Assembly: GCA_036560705.1 (NCBI GenBank)
Contig: DATBQR010000016.1
Coordinates: forward strand, 1-64,000
Reading direction: 5' to 3'
DNA: 64,000 nt
DNA from: RBG-16-66-20 sp036560705
Lineage (GTDB): Bacteria > Pseudomonadota > Gammaproteobacteria > Burkholderiales > SG8-39
The notes under the pieces are model-generated. The model was given only the letters and a program-made list of their open reading frames with translations, did not search any database and was not told where the DNA came from. Positions 15,401-23,266 of this stretch are shown here, in pieces. Numbering within the stretch: the stretch's first letter is position 1; each line of letters starts with the position of its first letter. The position numbers and the translations under genes were made by a program.

Positions 15401-16406
15401 GAAAGCTGGTGGAATGCATCTCCGGCGCGCCCGGGCTCGACAGTGCCAGGCTGCGCACGCCGAAATCGTAGCCTTGCGCGGTCTGGCGGCCGAAAACGCG
15501 GCCGCGCACTGCGGACACTTCCAGCACCGGCAGGTCCTTGGCGAGCTGCGCCGATACGTTCGACAGCGCAACGTCCGCCGTCGCCTGCGAAACCCTGCCG
15601 CCGGAAATCGTCGCCCACAGGCGCAGCGCGCCTTCGCCGCGGCGCACGTCCAGCGGATAGTCCACCCACGAGCGCCAGCCGGCGAGGTCGGTGTAGCCGA
15701 ATTCGGCGAACACCCTGCCGCTCCAGTTCGCCGGCTGCTTCACGCTGTTGCCCTCCAGCGCGGCGCGCACTTCCAGGCCCGGGCCGAGTTCGCGCGGCGG
15801 ACGCGCGGAAAACCCCGCCGCGTGCTCGTCGCCGTCGTTGCGCAGGCGGAAATTGAGCGCCGACAGCAGGAGCGGCGGCGCCTTGCGGCTCTCGTCGAGC
15901 CACTCGACCTCGGCGCCGCGGATGACGATCTCGCTCTGGTTCAGGAGCCAGTCGGTGAGCTTGCCGTCGCTCTTGTCGCCGGAGATGCGGATGCCGGCGA
16001 CGTAGAGCTCGCCCTGCGCATCGCGCCGCACGGCGAGTTTCGGCCCGTCGATGAGGAAGGAATGCAGCCGCAGCTCGCGCGCGATGAGCGAGCGCCACGC
16101 CACCACGTTCTCCACCACCGGCAGCACCAGCGCTTCGCGCCCGTCCTTGTCGTAGATGCGCACGTCGGAGATCGACAGCCGCGGCCGCAGGCCCTGCCAG
16201 TCGGTGGCGAGCGCGCCGATCTTCACCTGCAGGCCGATGGAGCGGGAAATCGCGGCAACGATGTCCCCGCGGTACTGCTCCACGTTCGGCAGCAGCCAGT
16301 AGCGCAGCGCGAGGAAGACCATCGCGAAGGCGAAAAAAGCCGCCCAGGCGAGCATTTCGAGCGCGCGGATGAGGGTGCTGAGCGGGATTTTTAACGGGGT
16401 TCGCAT
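12486..16406 (-). CDS. yhdP: YhdP family AsmA-like envelope protein
   Basis: Very large inner-membrane-anchored periplasmic protein of the AsmA/YhdP group, implicated in phospholipid transport to the outer membrane. From the chosen ATG at 16406 it has 1306 residues. One N-terminal transmembrane helix (MLAWAAFFAFAMVFLALRYW) is followed by a long beta-rich region with the DUF3971-type segment. The AsmA-like C-terminus includes VEGTLNWNGDPVTLDYATL and ends with a proline-rich PPPPPSPPGP tail. The frame is open 16 codons further to 16454, but an AGGAG and the usual MR.PL start favour 16406. A Gly-Thr repeat interrupts it at 14941-14978. It is divergent from glnE. Confidence 0.92.
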   Translation of the reverse strand: MRTPLKIPLSTLIRALEMLAWAAFFAFAMVFLALRYWLLPNVEQYRGDIVAAISRSIGLQVKIGALATDWQGLRPRLSISDVRIYDKDGREALVLPVVENVVAWRSLIARELRLHSFLIDGPKLAVRRDAQGELYVAGIRISGDKSDGKLTDWLLNQSEIVIRGAEVEWLDESRKAPPLLLSALNFRLRNDGDEHAAGFSARPPRELGPGLEVRAALEGNSVKQPANWSGRVFAEFGYTDLAGWRSWVDYPLDVRRGEGALRLWATISGGRVSQATADVALSNVSAQLAKDLPVLEVSAVRGRVFGRQTAQGYDFGVRSLALSSPGAPEMHSTSFRAVWNPGAGPGVAQRGSVSANLIELAPLARLAEFMPFPADLRRLLAELAPQGNLLDAKIDWTGELPDRANFTAKTRFAGLTMNAWRSIPGFAGLSGTLEATEKKGVVALISRKSEVDLPKVFPEPRIQLDALNGEVGWERTGITGTAGTGGTGGAAAGLAVRLGNLSFANEDLAGTASGTYAWSGEGRGVVDLTVQLARADGKSTAKYLPLSTVMGSRTRDWVASAVVEGRASDVRMRLKGDLNDFPFVDPSKGQFEVTAKVADGVLDYAAGWPRIEAIEADLLFERDKIDIVGRSGSILGAKIANVRVTLPSMRDENPRLVVEGAAEGPTALFLDYVRQSPVRRMVAGFTDGMTSIGRGRLRLRLELMLREMAKSKVAGEYQFAANTLTVDPRLPPIERASGRIGFTEASLSLRDMRGQLFGDQVRISGGTKPDASMVVVAEGRATVDGIRPLFDNPWRKRLAGSARYTATVTVKEGRAQLNFESPLEGVSSALPAPLSKAAGETLPLRIEVFPGEGRDRISVALGPSAGRIFSAEFLRAAQPSAAQGGTSAAQAGVMQMQRSLITLNPVPGETPRIPERRGMTLRGTLPALDLDRWLPLLAEGGASADGTSYDLKVGVLDALGKRMRAVTMQGVTEGNGWSANMTSAEFSGDLVYRSEGSGRLVARFSRFSLPEDSPGTRPGEGLKDLPAADIVADDFTHRGRKLGRVEIQARHEGRDWRIDKLAMTNPDSALSASGLWKQGENSRTSLAFKLDISDAGRFLDRFGNPDHIKGGRGKVEGTLNWNGDPVTLDYATLGGAVQMQVEDGQFLEIEPGIGKLVSLMSLQMLPRRIALDFRDVFSKGFQFDHIGSSVEIARGVMALKEFHMRGPAADVHMSGQVDLSLETENLTVKVIPQFGDSASTVVGLLNPVVGVATLIAGRLLNNPLGQIFAYRYAITGTWSDPKVEKLLPPPPPSPPGPLEGPGIQNR
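14941..14978. repeat. Short GC-rich tandem repeat inside yhdP
   Basis: About four imperfect copies of a 9-10 base unit (core CCGGTCCCG) occur in tandem. On the minus strand they encode a Gly/Thr/Ala run, GITGTAGTGGTGG. It looks like a replication-slippage product kept in frame and is probably a surface loop or linker in YhdP. Confidence 0.6.
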
Positions 16407-16465
16407 TGCGCCTGTCGCGACTCCTATATCCTCTTTGACAACCGCAACACCCATTTTATCCGTAA

Positions 16466-19018
16466 ATGCCGGATCCGATTCGGAAAATCGCCCTTTCGCG
16501 CCACGCCCTCCAGCGTCTCGCCGCGCGTCCGGAACTGGCGGCGGAAGCCGATGTCGCGCGCGCCGCGCGGGCCCCCTTCGGCGCGGCCGAAATGGCGCTG
16601 GCTCTGGCAGGCGCGCAGGACGACGACGAAGCCGCGCTGAAGCGGCGACTGCGGCGCCTGCGCGAGCGCGTGCTGCTGCGTACCATGGCGCGCGACCTGG
16701 AGGGACTCGCCGGCCTCGCCGAGGTGTGCTCGACGTTCAGCGACCTGGCGGAACTGGCGATCGGCGCCTGCCTCGCCTGGCTGCGCGACGGCGATCTCAT
16801 CGTCGTCGCCATGGGCAAGCTCGGCGGGCGCGAGTTGAACGTGTCCTCCGACATCGACCTCGTTTTCGTCCATCCCCGCCTCGACGAAGATGCGGCCGAC
16901 CTGCAGCAGATCGAACGCACCGGCCGCAAGCTGATCGCCCTGCTGAACGATGTCACCGACGACGGCTTCACCTTCCGCGTCGACATGCGGCTGCGGCCCT
17001 ACGGGGACTCGGGGGCGCTGGTCAGCAGCTTCGGCGCGCTGGAAGCGTACTTCGTCGCCCAGGGCCGCGAATGGGAGCGCTATGCATGGATCAAGGCGCG
17101 CGCCGTTTCAGGCTCCGATCCCGATAAAAAATCCCTTGCGGAAATTGTCCGGCCTTTCGTCTACCGCAAGTATCTCGACTACGCGACGCTCGCGGCCATG
17201 CGGCGCCTGCACGCCGAGGTGCGGCGCGACGTCGCGCGGCGCGAGCTTGCCGGGCACGTCAAGCTCGGCCCCGGCGGCATCCGCGAGATCGAGTTCATCG
17301 CGCAGGCGCTGCAACTGGTGCGCGGAGGACGTGATCCGATGCTCATGGCGCGCCCGACGCTGGAAGTGCTGCAGGAACTCGCAAAGAAAAATCTTCTTCC
17401 AGGAAGCGCGGCCGACGAGCTGTCCGCCGCCTACGTATTTCTGCGCAACGTCGAGCACCGCCTCCAGTACCTGGACGACGCCCAGACCCATGAACTGCCC
17501 GCCGACGCGGAGGACAGGGGGCGTCTCGCGCAGATGGCCGGCTTCAGCTCCTGGGAGTCGTTCTACGTGGCGTTGACCGTGCATCGCCAGGCGGTGACGC
17601 GCCAGTTCCAGGCGGTGTTCGCGCAGCCCGGCGCGGAGCACGAAGCGAAGCCGTGGCCCGACCATCCGCGCCTCGCCGCGCTGCGCTCGAGCCAGCGCTA
17701 CCTGCAACTGCCCGAAGATTCGAAGCGCCGCTTCGACGCGCTGATCCCCGCCCTCGCACAGGCCGCGGCGGCGACGCCGGATCCCGCGGCGACGCTGGTG
17801 CGCGGCGTCGACCTGATGGAAGCGATCGCGGGGCGCGCCGCCTATCTGGCGTTGCTCGCCGAACGGCCCGAGGCGCTGCAGCGCGTCACGCGCATGATCG
17901 GCGCCTCGAGCTGGGCGGCGGAATACGTGACCCGGCATCCGCTGCTGCTGGACGAACTTCTGGATGACCGGCTGCTGTACGCGGCGCCCGACTGGGAGGA
18001 ATTCGAAGGCGGCCTGCGCGCGGCGCTTGCCGCCGCGGAGGGCGACGTGGAACGCCAGATGAACGTGGTGCGCGAACAGCACCAGTCGCAGCTGTTCCGG
18101 CTGCTCGCGCAGGACCTCGCCGGCCTGCTCACCGTCGAGCTGCTGGCCGATCATCTCTCGAAGCTCGCCGACCTGGTGCTGCAGGTCTCGCTTGGGTATT
18201 GCTGGGCCTGGCTGCCCACCCGCCACCGCGAAAAACCGCTTTTCTCCGTGATCGCCTACGGCAAGCTCGGCGGCAAGGAACTGGGATACGCCTCGGACCT
18301 CGACATCATCTTCGTCTACGAGGACCCGGACGAGCGCGCGGCGGAGAATTACGCACGCCTCGCCCAGCGCTACAACAACTGGCTGACCGTGCGCACTTCC
18401 GCGGGCACGCTGTTCGAGACCGACCTGCAGCTGCGACCCTCGGGTTCCAGCGGCCTGCTGGTTTCGTCGCTGGCCGCGTTCGAGGAGTACCAGGAGCGCG
18501 CCGCCTGGCCCTGGGAGCACCAGGCCCTGACGCGCGCGCGCTACTGCGCGGGCGAGCGCGACGTCGGGAAAAAATTCGAGCAGATCCGGGAAAAAATCCT
18601 CAAGCGCCCCAGGGACCCCGCCCTGCTTGCGCGGGAGATCCTCGCCATGCGCGAAAAGATGCACGCCGCGCACCCGAACAAATCCGGGCTGCTCGACCTG
18701 AAGCACGACCGCGGCGGCATGATCGACGTCGAATTCACGGTGCAGTTCCTGGTGCTGGCGCATTCGCATGCCCGCGGCGAACTCACCGCCAACCTCGGCA
18801 ATATCGCGCTGCTGAAGCTCGCCGGGGAGCTGGAATTGGTCGACCGGGCGCTGGCGGAGAAATGCGGCAACGCCTACCGGGAATTCAGGCGACTGCAGCA
18901 CGCGCTGCGGCTGAACGGCGCGCGCTACGCGCGCGTGCCGCAGCAGCAGGTCGCCACGCACTTCACGGCGGTTCGCGATCTCTGGAAGGCGGTTTTTTCC
19001 GCCTACCGGCAGCCGTGA
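16466..19018 (+). CDS. glnE: Bifunctional glutamine synthetase adenylyltransferase/deadenylylase
   Basis: Controls glutamine synthetase by attaching AMP to it or removing AMP, in response to PII. The 850-residue protein contains both nucleotidyltransferase domains: GKLGGRELNVSSDIDLVFV near residue 115 (deadenylylase half) and GKLGGKELGYASDLDIIFV near residue 595 (adenylylase half). Each is followed by its conserved Arg-rich LRP segment. It is shorter than the E. coli protein (about 945) mainly at the N-terminus. A TTGACA hexamer at 16435-16440 lies in the divergent gap with yhdP, but its matching -10 is poor. The 3' end is one base from the convergent small gene. Confidence 0.97.
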   Translation: MPDPIRKIALSRHALQRLAARPELAAEADVARAARAPFGAAEMALALAGAQDDDEAALKRRLRRLRERVLLRTMARDLEGLAGLAEVCSTFSDLAELAIGACLAWLRDGDLIVVAMGKLGGRELNVSSDIDLVFVHPRLDEDAADLQQIERTGRKLIALLNDVTDDGFTFRVDMRLRPYGDSGALVSSFGALEAYFVAQGREWERYAWIKARAVSGSDPDKKSLAEIVRPFVYRKYLDYATLAAMRRLHAEVRRDVARRELAGHVKLGPGGIREIEFIAQALQLVRGGRDPMLMARPTLEVLQELAKKNLLPGSAADELSAAYVFLRNVEHRLQYLDDAQTHELPADAEDRGRLAQMAGFSSWESFYVALTVHRQAVTRQFQAVFAQPGAEHEAKPWPDHPRLAALRSSQRYLQLPEDSKRRFDALIPALAQAAAATPDPAATLVRGVDLMEAIAGRAAYLALLAERPEALQRVTRMIGASSWAAEYVTRHPLLLDELLDDRLLYAAPDWEEFEGGLRAALAAAEGDVERQMNVVREQHQSQLFRLLAQDLAGLLTVELLADHLSKLADLVLQVSLGYCWAWLPTRHREKPLFSVIAYGKLGGKELGYASDLDIIFVYEDPDERAAENYARLAQRYNNWLTVRTSAGTLFETDLQLRPSGSSGLLVSSLAAFEEYQERAAWPWEHQALTRARYCAGERDVGKKFEQIREKILKRPRDPALLAREILAMREKMHAAHPNKSGLLDLKHDRGGMIDVEFTVQFLVLAHSHARGELTANLGNIALLKLAGELELVDRALAEKCGNAYREFRRLQHALRLNGARYARVPQQQVATHFTAVRDLWKAVFSAYRQP

Positions 19019-19019
19019 C

Positions 19020-19286
19020 TCAGCGGGCCCTGGGTTTGCGCAGGTTCGGATTGGCCAGGTCGAGATCGGCCTTGACCTTTTCCCGGCTTCTCTCGTAGAC
19101 GATCTCGCGCCCCATGATGCTGCCGGCGTACGCCATTCCGTTGCGGGTCGGCGCCAGCACGCACTTCATGTTGTGCATCCCCTCGCCGATGACCACCTCG
19201 ATCGCCTCGGCGCGCTTGCTGTAGACCACGACCTCCATGGTCTTGCCGGTTTCGGTGATGCGTACGGTTATCTTCTCGTTGTTCAT
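19020..19286 (-). CDS. Small conserved-looking protein of unknown function
   Basis: An 88-residue basic protein beginning MNNEKITVRITETGKTMEVV. The start at 19286 is chosen because the 41 codons upstream in the same frame are Arg/Ser-rich shadow sequence. The N-terminal half predicts beta strands (KITVRITE, MEVVVYSKRAEAIEVVIG). The C-terminus is charged (EKVKADLDLANPNLRKPRAR). No signal peptide, helix bundle or known motif is visible. It lies tail-to-tail with glnE and shares its strand with the upstream ArsR-type gene, 43 bases away. I do not recognise the family. Confidence 0.6.
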   Translation of the reverse strand: MNNEKITVRITETGKTMEVVVYSKRAEAIEVVIGEGMHNMKCVLAPTRNGMAYAGSIMGREIVYERSREKVKADLDLANPNLRKPRAR

Positions 19287-19329
19287 GCGCGGCGATCCCC
19301 GCGGTGGTCCCGACCTTCGAAGCCTAGCA

Positions 19330-19650
19330 CTAGATCGCTTCGCGCGGCGTTCTGAGGGTCGACGCGCTGCGGCGCAGCGGGCCGTCGACTTCGGAGGCGA
19401 AGCGCGCAAGCGCGCCGAGCAGCGCGTCGCGCTGCAGCCGGTACATCACGCGCTGTCCCTGCCGCTCGGAGGTGACGAGCCCGGCCTTCTGCAGCACCGA
19501 GAGATGGCGCGACACGGCGGGCGCGCTCAGGCGGAAGCGCGCCGCCAGGTCGGCGGTCGACAGCGCGGTCTGCGAGAGGAAGGCGAGGATCTGCCGTCGC
19601 GGCAGCGAAGCGAGCGCCCGGAAGATTTCGTCTACAGGATTAACAATCAT
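19330..19650 (-). CDS. ArsR-type winged-helix transcriptional regulator
   Basis: A 106-residue winged-helix DNA-binding protein. The order is a dimerisation helix (PVDEIFRALASLPRRQILAF), a recognition helix (LSAPAVSRHLSVLQKAGLV) and a wing (SERQGQRVMYRL). It has no cysteine, so it is not a classical metal-sensing ArsR, and its signal is unknown. It is transcribed away from ilvE with its ATG at 19650. A palindrome overlaps its start codon, which would suit autoregulation and possibly control of the divergent ilvE operon. Confidence 0.88.
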   Translation of the reverse strand: MIVNPVDEIFRALASLPRRQILAFLSQTALSTADLAARFRLSAPAVSRHLSVLQKAGLVTSERQGQRVMYRLQRDALLGALARFASEVDGPLRRSASTLRTPREAI

Positions 19651-19656
19651 GTTAAT
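19639..19656. promoter_or_regulatory. Candidate operator palindrome between arsR-type gene and ilvE
   Basis: attaacaatcatgttaat is a perfect 6-6-6 inverted repeat (ATTAAC/GTTAAT) in a GC-rich genome. It covers the regulator's start codon, and the regulator reads leftward from it. It lies 64 bases before the ilvE start. A winged-helix dimer could bind such a site. Function is inferred. Confidence 0.4.
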
Positions 19657-19719
19657 AGTGTAGAGCTTTTTGGCCGGCTGTGGTTAGATGACGCCGTCAA
19701 CCCAAGGAGAATCGGTTTC

Positions 19720-20688
19720 ATGGCAAAGGCAAAAGCGGCGGCGCCGCTCTCGATGGCGGACCGCGACGGCTGGATTTGGCACGACGGCAAGCTGGTGCCG
19801 TGGCGCTCGGCGACCACGCACGTGCTGACGCATTCCCTGCACTACGGCCTCGCCGTATTCGAGGGCGTGCGCGCGTACAAGACGGTGAGCGGCACGCAGA
19901 TCTACCGGCTGCGCGAGCACACGCAGCGGCTGATGAACTCTGGCCACATCTACATGATGAAGATCCCCTACTCGATCGAGCGCCTGATGCAGGCGCAGAT
20001 CGACGTGGTGGCGGCCAACGGCCATGAGGCCTGCTACATCCGGCCGATCGCCTTCTACGGCTCGGAGAAGATGGGCGTATCGCCGGTCGGCGCCAAGGTG
20101 CATGTGGCGATCGCGGCCTGGCCCTGGGGCGCCTATCTCGGGCCGGAAGCGCTGAACAAGGGCATCCGCGTGAAGACCGCCTCCGTGGTGCGGCACCATG
20201 TCAACGTGACGATGGCGCGCGCGAAAATGTCGGGTACCTATCCGAACTCGGTGCTGGCGACGCTGGAAGCGACGCAGCACGGCTACGACGAAGGGCTGCT
20301 GCTCGACGTCGACGGCTTCGTCGCCGAAGGCGCCGGCGAGAACATCTTCATCGTCAAGGACGGCAGGATCATCGAGCCCGAGCTCACCTCGGCGCTGACC
20401 GGCATCACGCGCTCCTCGGTGATCGAGCTGGCCGAAGGCCTGGGCTACAAGGTCATGGCCAAACGCCTGACGCGCGACGACATCTACATCGCCGACGAGT
20501 GCTTCTTCACCGGCACCGCCGCCGAAGTGACGCCGATCCGCGAACTGGATGGCCGCGTCATCGGCGCCGGCAAGGCGGGCCCGGTGACGAAGGCGCTGCA
20601 AAAGGCGTTTTTCGACGTGGTCACCGGCAAGGACCGCAAGCACAAGCACTGGCTGACGCCGGTGCCGATGAAGAAGAGCAAAAAGTGA
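19720..20688 (+). CDS. ilvE: Branched-chain amino acid aminotransferase
   Basis: PLP enzyme for the last step of leucine, isoleucine and valine synthesis (fold type IV). From the ATG at 19720, with an AAGGAG site at 19704-19709, it has 322 residues. It shows HYGLAVFEGVRAYKT, the PLP lysine Lys169 in ARAKMSGTYPNS and the signature DVDGFVAEGAGENIFIVKDG. A longer upstream frame through the regulator is a shadow. Its stop overlaps the next gene's GTG start (GTGA). It heads a chain of six overlapping genes. Confidence 0.96.
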   Translation: MAKAKAAAPLSMADRDGWIWHDGKLVPWRSATTHVLTHSLHYGLAVFEGVRAYKTVSGTQIYRLREHTQRLMNSGHIYMMKIPYSIERLMQAQIDVVAANGHEACYIRPIAFYGSEKMGVSPVGAKVHVAIAAWPWGAYLGPEALNKGIRVKTASVVRHHVNVTMARAKMSGTYPNSVLATLEATQHGYDEGLLLDVDGFVAEGAGENIFIVKDGRIIEPELTSALTGITRSSVIELAEGLGYKVMAKRLTRDDIYIADECFFTGTAAEVTPIRELDGRVIGAGKAGPVTKALQKAFFDVVTGKDRKHKHWLTPVPMKKSKK

Positions 20689-20879
20689 GCGATACCGATA
20701 CCTCGCGGCAAGTCGAGCTCACCGAGAAAGACCTGCCGCTGCACTGCCCGATGCCCGGCTCGCCGCTGTGGGCGCGGCATCCGCGCGTGTTCCTCGACGT
20801 GGTGAAGAACGGAGAAGCGCTTTGTCCCTACTGCGGGACGAAGTACCTCTACAAAGGCGCTGCGCCGAAGGGCCACTAG
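20685..20879 (+). CDS. Small CHCC-type zinc-finger protein
   Basis: A 64-residue protein starting at GTG 20685 inside the ilvE stop. Metal-ligand candidates are LHCPMPG, the His in RHPRVFLD, and CPYCGTKY, which fits the short zf-CHCC domain (His-Cys plus Cys-x2-Cys). Such proteins often follow ilvE in betaproteobacteria and are related to a small zinc subunit of respiratory complex I. The role here is not established. Confidence 0.82.
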   Translation: MSDTDTSRQVELTEKDLPLHCPMPGSPLWARHPRVFLDVVKNGEALCPYCGTKYLYKGAAPKGH

Positions 20880-20880
20880 T

Positions 20881-21852
20881 CTGCCGCGCATCCCCGCCGA
20901 CGCGCCCCGCCACCTTTTAGTGGTGGCTCCCAACTGGATCGGCGACGCGCTGATGGCGCAGCCGCTGCTCGCACGCTTGCGCGAAAGGCATCCGGGCAGC
21001 CGCATCGAGCTGCTCGCCCCGCCCTGGGTCGCTCCGGTCGCAAGGCGCATGGCCGAAGTGGACGAGGTGATCGAGGCGGACTTGCGCCACGGCGCGCTGC
21101 AGATCGGCGAGCGCTGGCGGCTCGGCCGGATATTGAGGCGGCGCGGCTACGACCATGCGGTCGTGCTGCCGAATACCTGGAAATCCGCCCTGGTACCCTT
21201 TTTCGCCGGTATCCCGGTACGCGCAGGCTACGGGCGGCCCGGCCTGCTGAACCGGGTTCATGCAACGACAGAGCCGCGCGAGTCCATGACCGCCCATTAC
21301 GCGCGCCTTGCGGAAAAACCGGGAACCGATCCTGCACTTCCTTTGCCGCTACCCCGCTTGAAAGCGGGACCAAGCCACACCGCGGCCCGCTTCGGCATCT
21401 CCGGCCCCTACATGGTGCTCTGCCCCGGCGCGGAGTACGGACCTGCCAAGCGATGGCCGTATTTCCGCGAACTGTCGTCGAAACTGCAAGCGCAGATCGT
21501 CGTGCTGGGTGCCGTTTCGGACAAGGAGGCCGCGGCAGGGATTTCCGGCAGGAATCTCGTCGGGCAAACGACGCTGGATGAGGCGATCGACCTCATTGCC
21601 GGCGCCGCTGCAGTCGTCACCAATGATTCCGGGCTGATGCACGTCGCGGCGGCCACCGGCACGCCGCAAGTGGCGCTGTTCGGCTCCTCCAGCCCGGAGC
21701 ACACGCCGGCGCTTTCGCCGGCCGCTCGCGTCCTGTGGCTGAAGGTCGAATGCAGTCCCTGCTTTGCGCGGGTTTGCCCGCTCGGGCACTTCAAGTGCAT
21801 GAACGAGTTGTCCGTGGAGCGGGTGATCCAGGAACTCGAGGCGCTGCCATGA
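20881..21852 (+). CDS. waaF: Lipopolysaccharide heptosyltransferase II
   Basis: Glycosyltransferase family 9 enzyme that adds the second L,D-heptose to the LPS inner core at the cytoplasmic face. Diagnostic stretches are VVAPNWIGDALMAQPLLARL at the N-terminus, VLPNTWKSALVPFFAGIP, VTNDSGLMHVAAATGTPQVA, and the cysteine-containing CSPCFARVCPLGHFKCM. The start is unclear. GTG at 20920 would cut into the first beta strand. In-frame CTG at 20881 has AAGGG eight bases upstream and gives 323 residues, so I use it tentatively. The stop overlaps the next ATG. Confidence 0.9.
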   Translation: MPRIPADAPRHLLVVAPNWIGDALMAQPLLARLRERHPGSRIELLAPPWVAPVARRMAEVDEVIEADLRHGALQIGERWRLGRILRRRGYDHAVVLPNTWKSALVPFFAGIPVRAGYGRPGLLNRVHATTEPRESMTAHYARLAEKPGTDPALPLPLPRLKAGPSHTAARFGISGPYMVLCPGAEYGPAKRWPYFRELSSKLQAQIVVLGAVSDKEAAAGISGRNLVGQTTLDEAIDLIAGAAAVVTNDSGLMHVAAATGTPQVALFGSSSPEHTPALSPAARVLWLKVECSPCFARVCPLGHFKCMNELSVERVIQELEALP

Positions 21853-22289
21853 GCGCGAAGATTTTCCCCACCGCCCAGGACGCGGAGAACGCGTTCTACG
21901 AGGCGCTCGAGCGCTGCGACCTCGAGGGAATGATGGCGGTGTGGTCGGAGGACGAGGAGATCGTCTGCGTGCACCCGGCGGGACAGCGGCTCGCGGGCCA
22001 GGCGCAGGTGCGCGAAGTATGGCGGCAGATGTTCGCCGGCGGGCCCAACATGCGCGTGCAGATCACGCAGCAGGTGGTGATCGCCGGGGTGATGCTCGAA
22101 GTGCACAGCGCGCACGAAAACATCACCGTCTCCGGCGAGCCGCGCCCGCGGCCGCCGATGGTGGCGACCAACGTCTACCTGCGCACCGCGGCCGGCTGGC
22201 GCATGATCGTGCACCATGCCTCGCCCGCGCCCGGCGAGCCGCCCGCCGCGGAACCCGCGCCCGCGTCGTCGCCCAAGATCCTGCATTGA
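21849..22289 (+). CDS. NTF2/SnoaL-like fold protein
   Basis: A 146-residue protein with the cone-shaped NTF2-like fold pattern: an N-terminal helix (AENAFYEALERCDLEGMMAVW), a strand with CVHPAG, VREVWRQMFAG and the closing strand RTAAGWRMIVHHASPAP. Relatives are often called nuclear transport factor 2 family or ketosteroid isomerase-like proteins, with no fixed reaction. The Pro/Ala-rich C-terminus is probably disordered. The start overlaps waaF (ATGA) and the stop overlaps the hydrolase start. Confidence 0.8.
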   Translation: MSAKIFPTAQDAENAFYEALERCDLEGMMAVWSEDEEIVCVHPAGQRLAGQAQVREVWRQMFAGGPNMRVQITQQVVIAGVMLEVHSAHENITVSGEPRPRPPMVATNVYLRTAAGWRMIVHHASPAPGEPPAAEPAPASSPKILH

Positions 22290-23266
22290 AACCCGAGGCG
22301 GGTTCCACGGCGAGTTCCGCGGCGGGTTCCGGGGCGGGTTCCTATACAGCACCGTGGTGGCTGCCCGGCGGCCACCTGCAGACCATCGCGGCGGCGCTCG
22401 CGCCCGCGCCGCGCATCGACTGGTTCCGCGAGCGCTGGGAAACGCCGGACGGCGATTTCATCGACCTCGACTGGGCCGGCCGGGACGTCAACGCCGATGG
22501 ACCGCTGCTCGCGCTGTTCCACGGCCTGGAAGGCAGCTCCGCCAGCCGTTACGCGCGCGCCATCGCCGCGCAGGCCGTGGCCGGGGGCTGGCGCTGCGTG
22601 GTGCCGCACTTTCGCGGCTGCTCGGGGGAACTCAATCGCCTGCCGCGCGCCTATCACTCCGGCGACAGCGCGGAAATCGGCTGGATCCTGCGCCGCCTGG
22701 ATGCCCGCCATGCCGCCGGAATTTCCCTGGGAGGCAACGCCTTGCTCAAGCTGCTGGGAGAACAAGGCGCCGAAGCGCGGCTCGCAAGGGCGGTCGCCAT
22801 ATCGGCCCCGCTCGATCTCGCCGCCGCCGGCCGTTCGCTGGACCGCGGCCTGAGCCGCGAGATCTACACCCGGATGTTCCTCAAGACGCTCAGGGAAAAG
22901 ACTTTCGAGAAAATAAGGCGAAACATGATTTCCGTCGACGCCCGGCGCGTCGCGAACGCCCGCACCTTCTGGGAATTCGACGACGCCGTCACGGCGCCGC
23001 TGCATGGCTTCCTCGGCGCCGACGACTACTGGACGCGCTCCTCGAGCGGGCCGTGGCTCGGCCGCATCCGCGTGCCGACGCTGGTTCTGAACGCGCGCAA
23101 CGATCCGTTCATGCCCGCGGCAGCGCTGGATGCGGTAGCGAACGGGCTTCGTGATATATCTTCGAGGGTGACGCTGGAATTTCCCCGCACCGGCGGCCAT
23201 GCCGGGTTTCCCGGCCGCAACCGATGGCTGGCGCGCCGTGTGCTCGAGTTCCTCTCCGCCCCATGA
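22286..23266 (+). CDS. YheT-type alpha/beta hydrolase
   Basis: Hydrolase of the YheT/ABHD1-3 family, esterase-like with unknown substrate. From the TTG at 22286 it has 326 residues. The oxyanion region is FHGLEGSSASRYAR, the nucleophile elbow is GISLGGNALL, and the acid and base motifs are NARNDPFMP and TGGHAGFPGR. The family N-terminal motif WWLPGGHLQTI is present. The TTG start overlaps the previous stop. The first residues after it are a 12-base tandem repeat encoding four xAGS-like units, which may be a variable leader. Confidence 0.88.
   Translation: MKPEAGSTASSAAGSGAGSYTAPWWLPGGHLQTIAAALAPAPRIDWFRERWETPDGDFIDLDWAGRDVNADGPLLALFHGLEGSSASRYARAIAAQAVAGGWRCVVPHFRGCSGELNRLPRAYHSGDSAEIGWILRRLDARHAAGISLGGNALLKLLGEQGAEARLARAVAISAPLDLAAAGRSLDRGLSREIYTRMFLKTLREKTFEKIRRNMISVDARRVANARTFWEFDDAVTAPLHGFLGADDYWTRSSSGPWLGRIRVPTLVLNARNDPFMPAAALDAVANGLRDISSRVTLEFPRTGGHAGFPGRNRWLARRVLEFLSAP
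22295..22342 (+). repeat. Four tandem 12-base repeats at the 5' end of the hydrolase gene
   Basis: Units of the form gaggcgggttcc, acggcgagttcc, gcggcgggttcc and ggggcgggttcc run head to tail. They encode EAGS-TASS-AAGS-GAGS directly after the start codon. The unit length keeps the frame if copies are gained or lost. Confidence 0.85.

Noticed and set aside
12759..16394. A 1211-codon open frame antisense to yhdP
   Set aside because: Its translation is rich in Arg, His, Ala and Gly without fold-like patterns. In GC-rich DNA the frame opposite a real gene stays open. The yhdP frame has membrane and family motifs.
16435..16462. TTGACA at 16435 as a glnE promoter
   Set aside because: The -35 is perfect but the hexamer 16 bases on (TATCCG) matches poorly and ends three bases before the ATG. 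I do not call a promoter.
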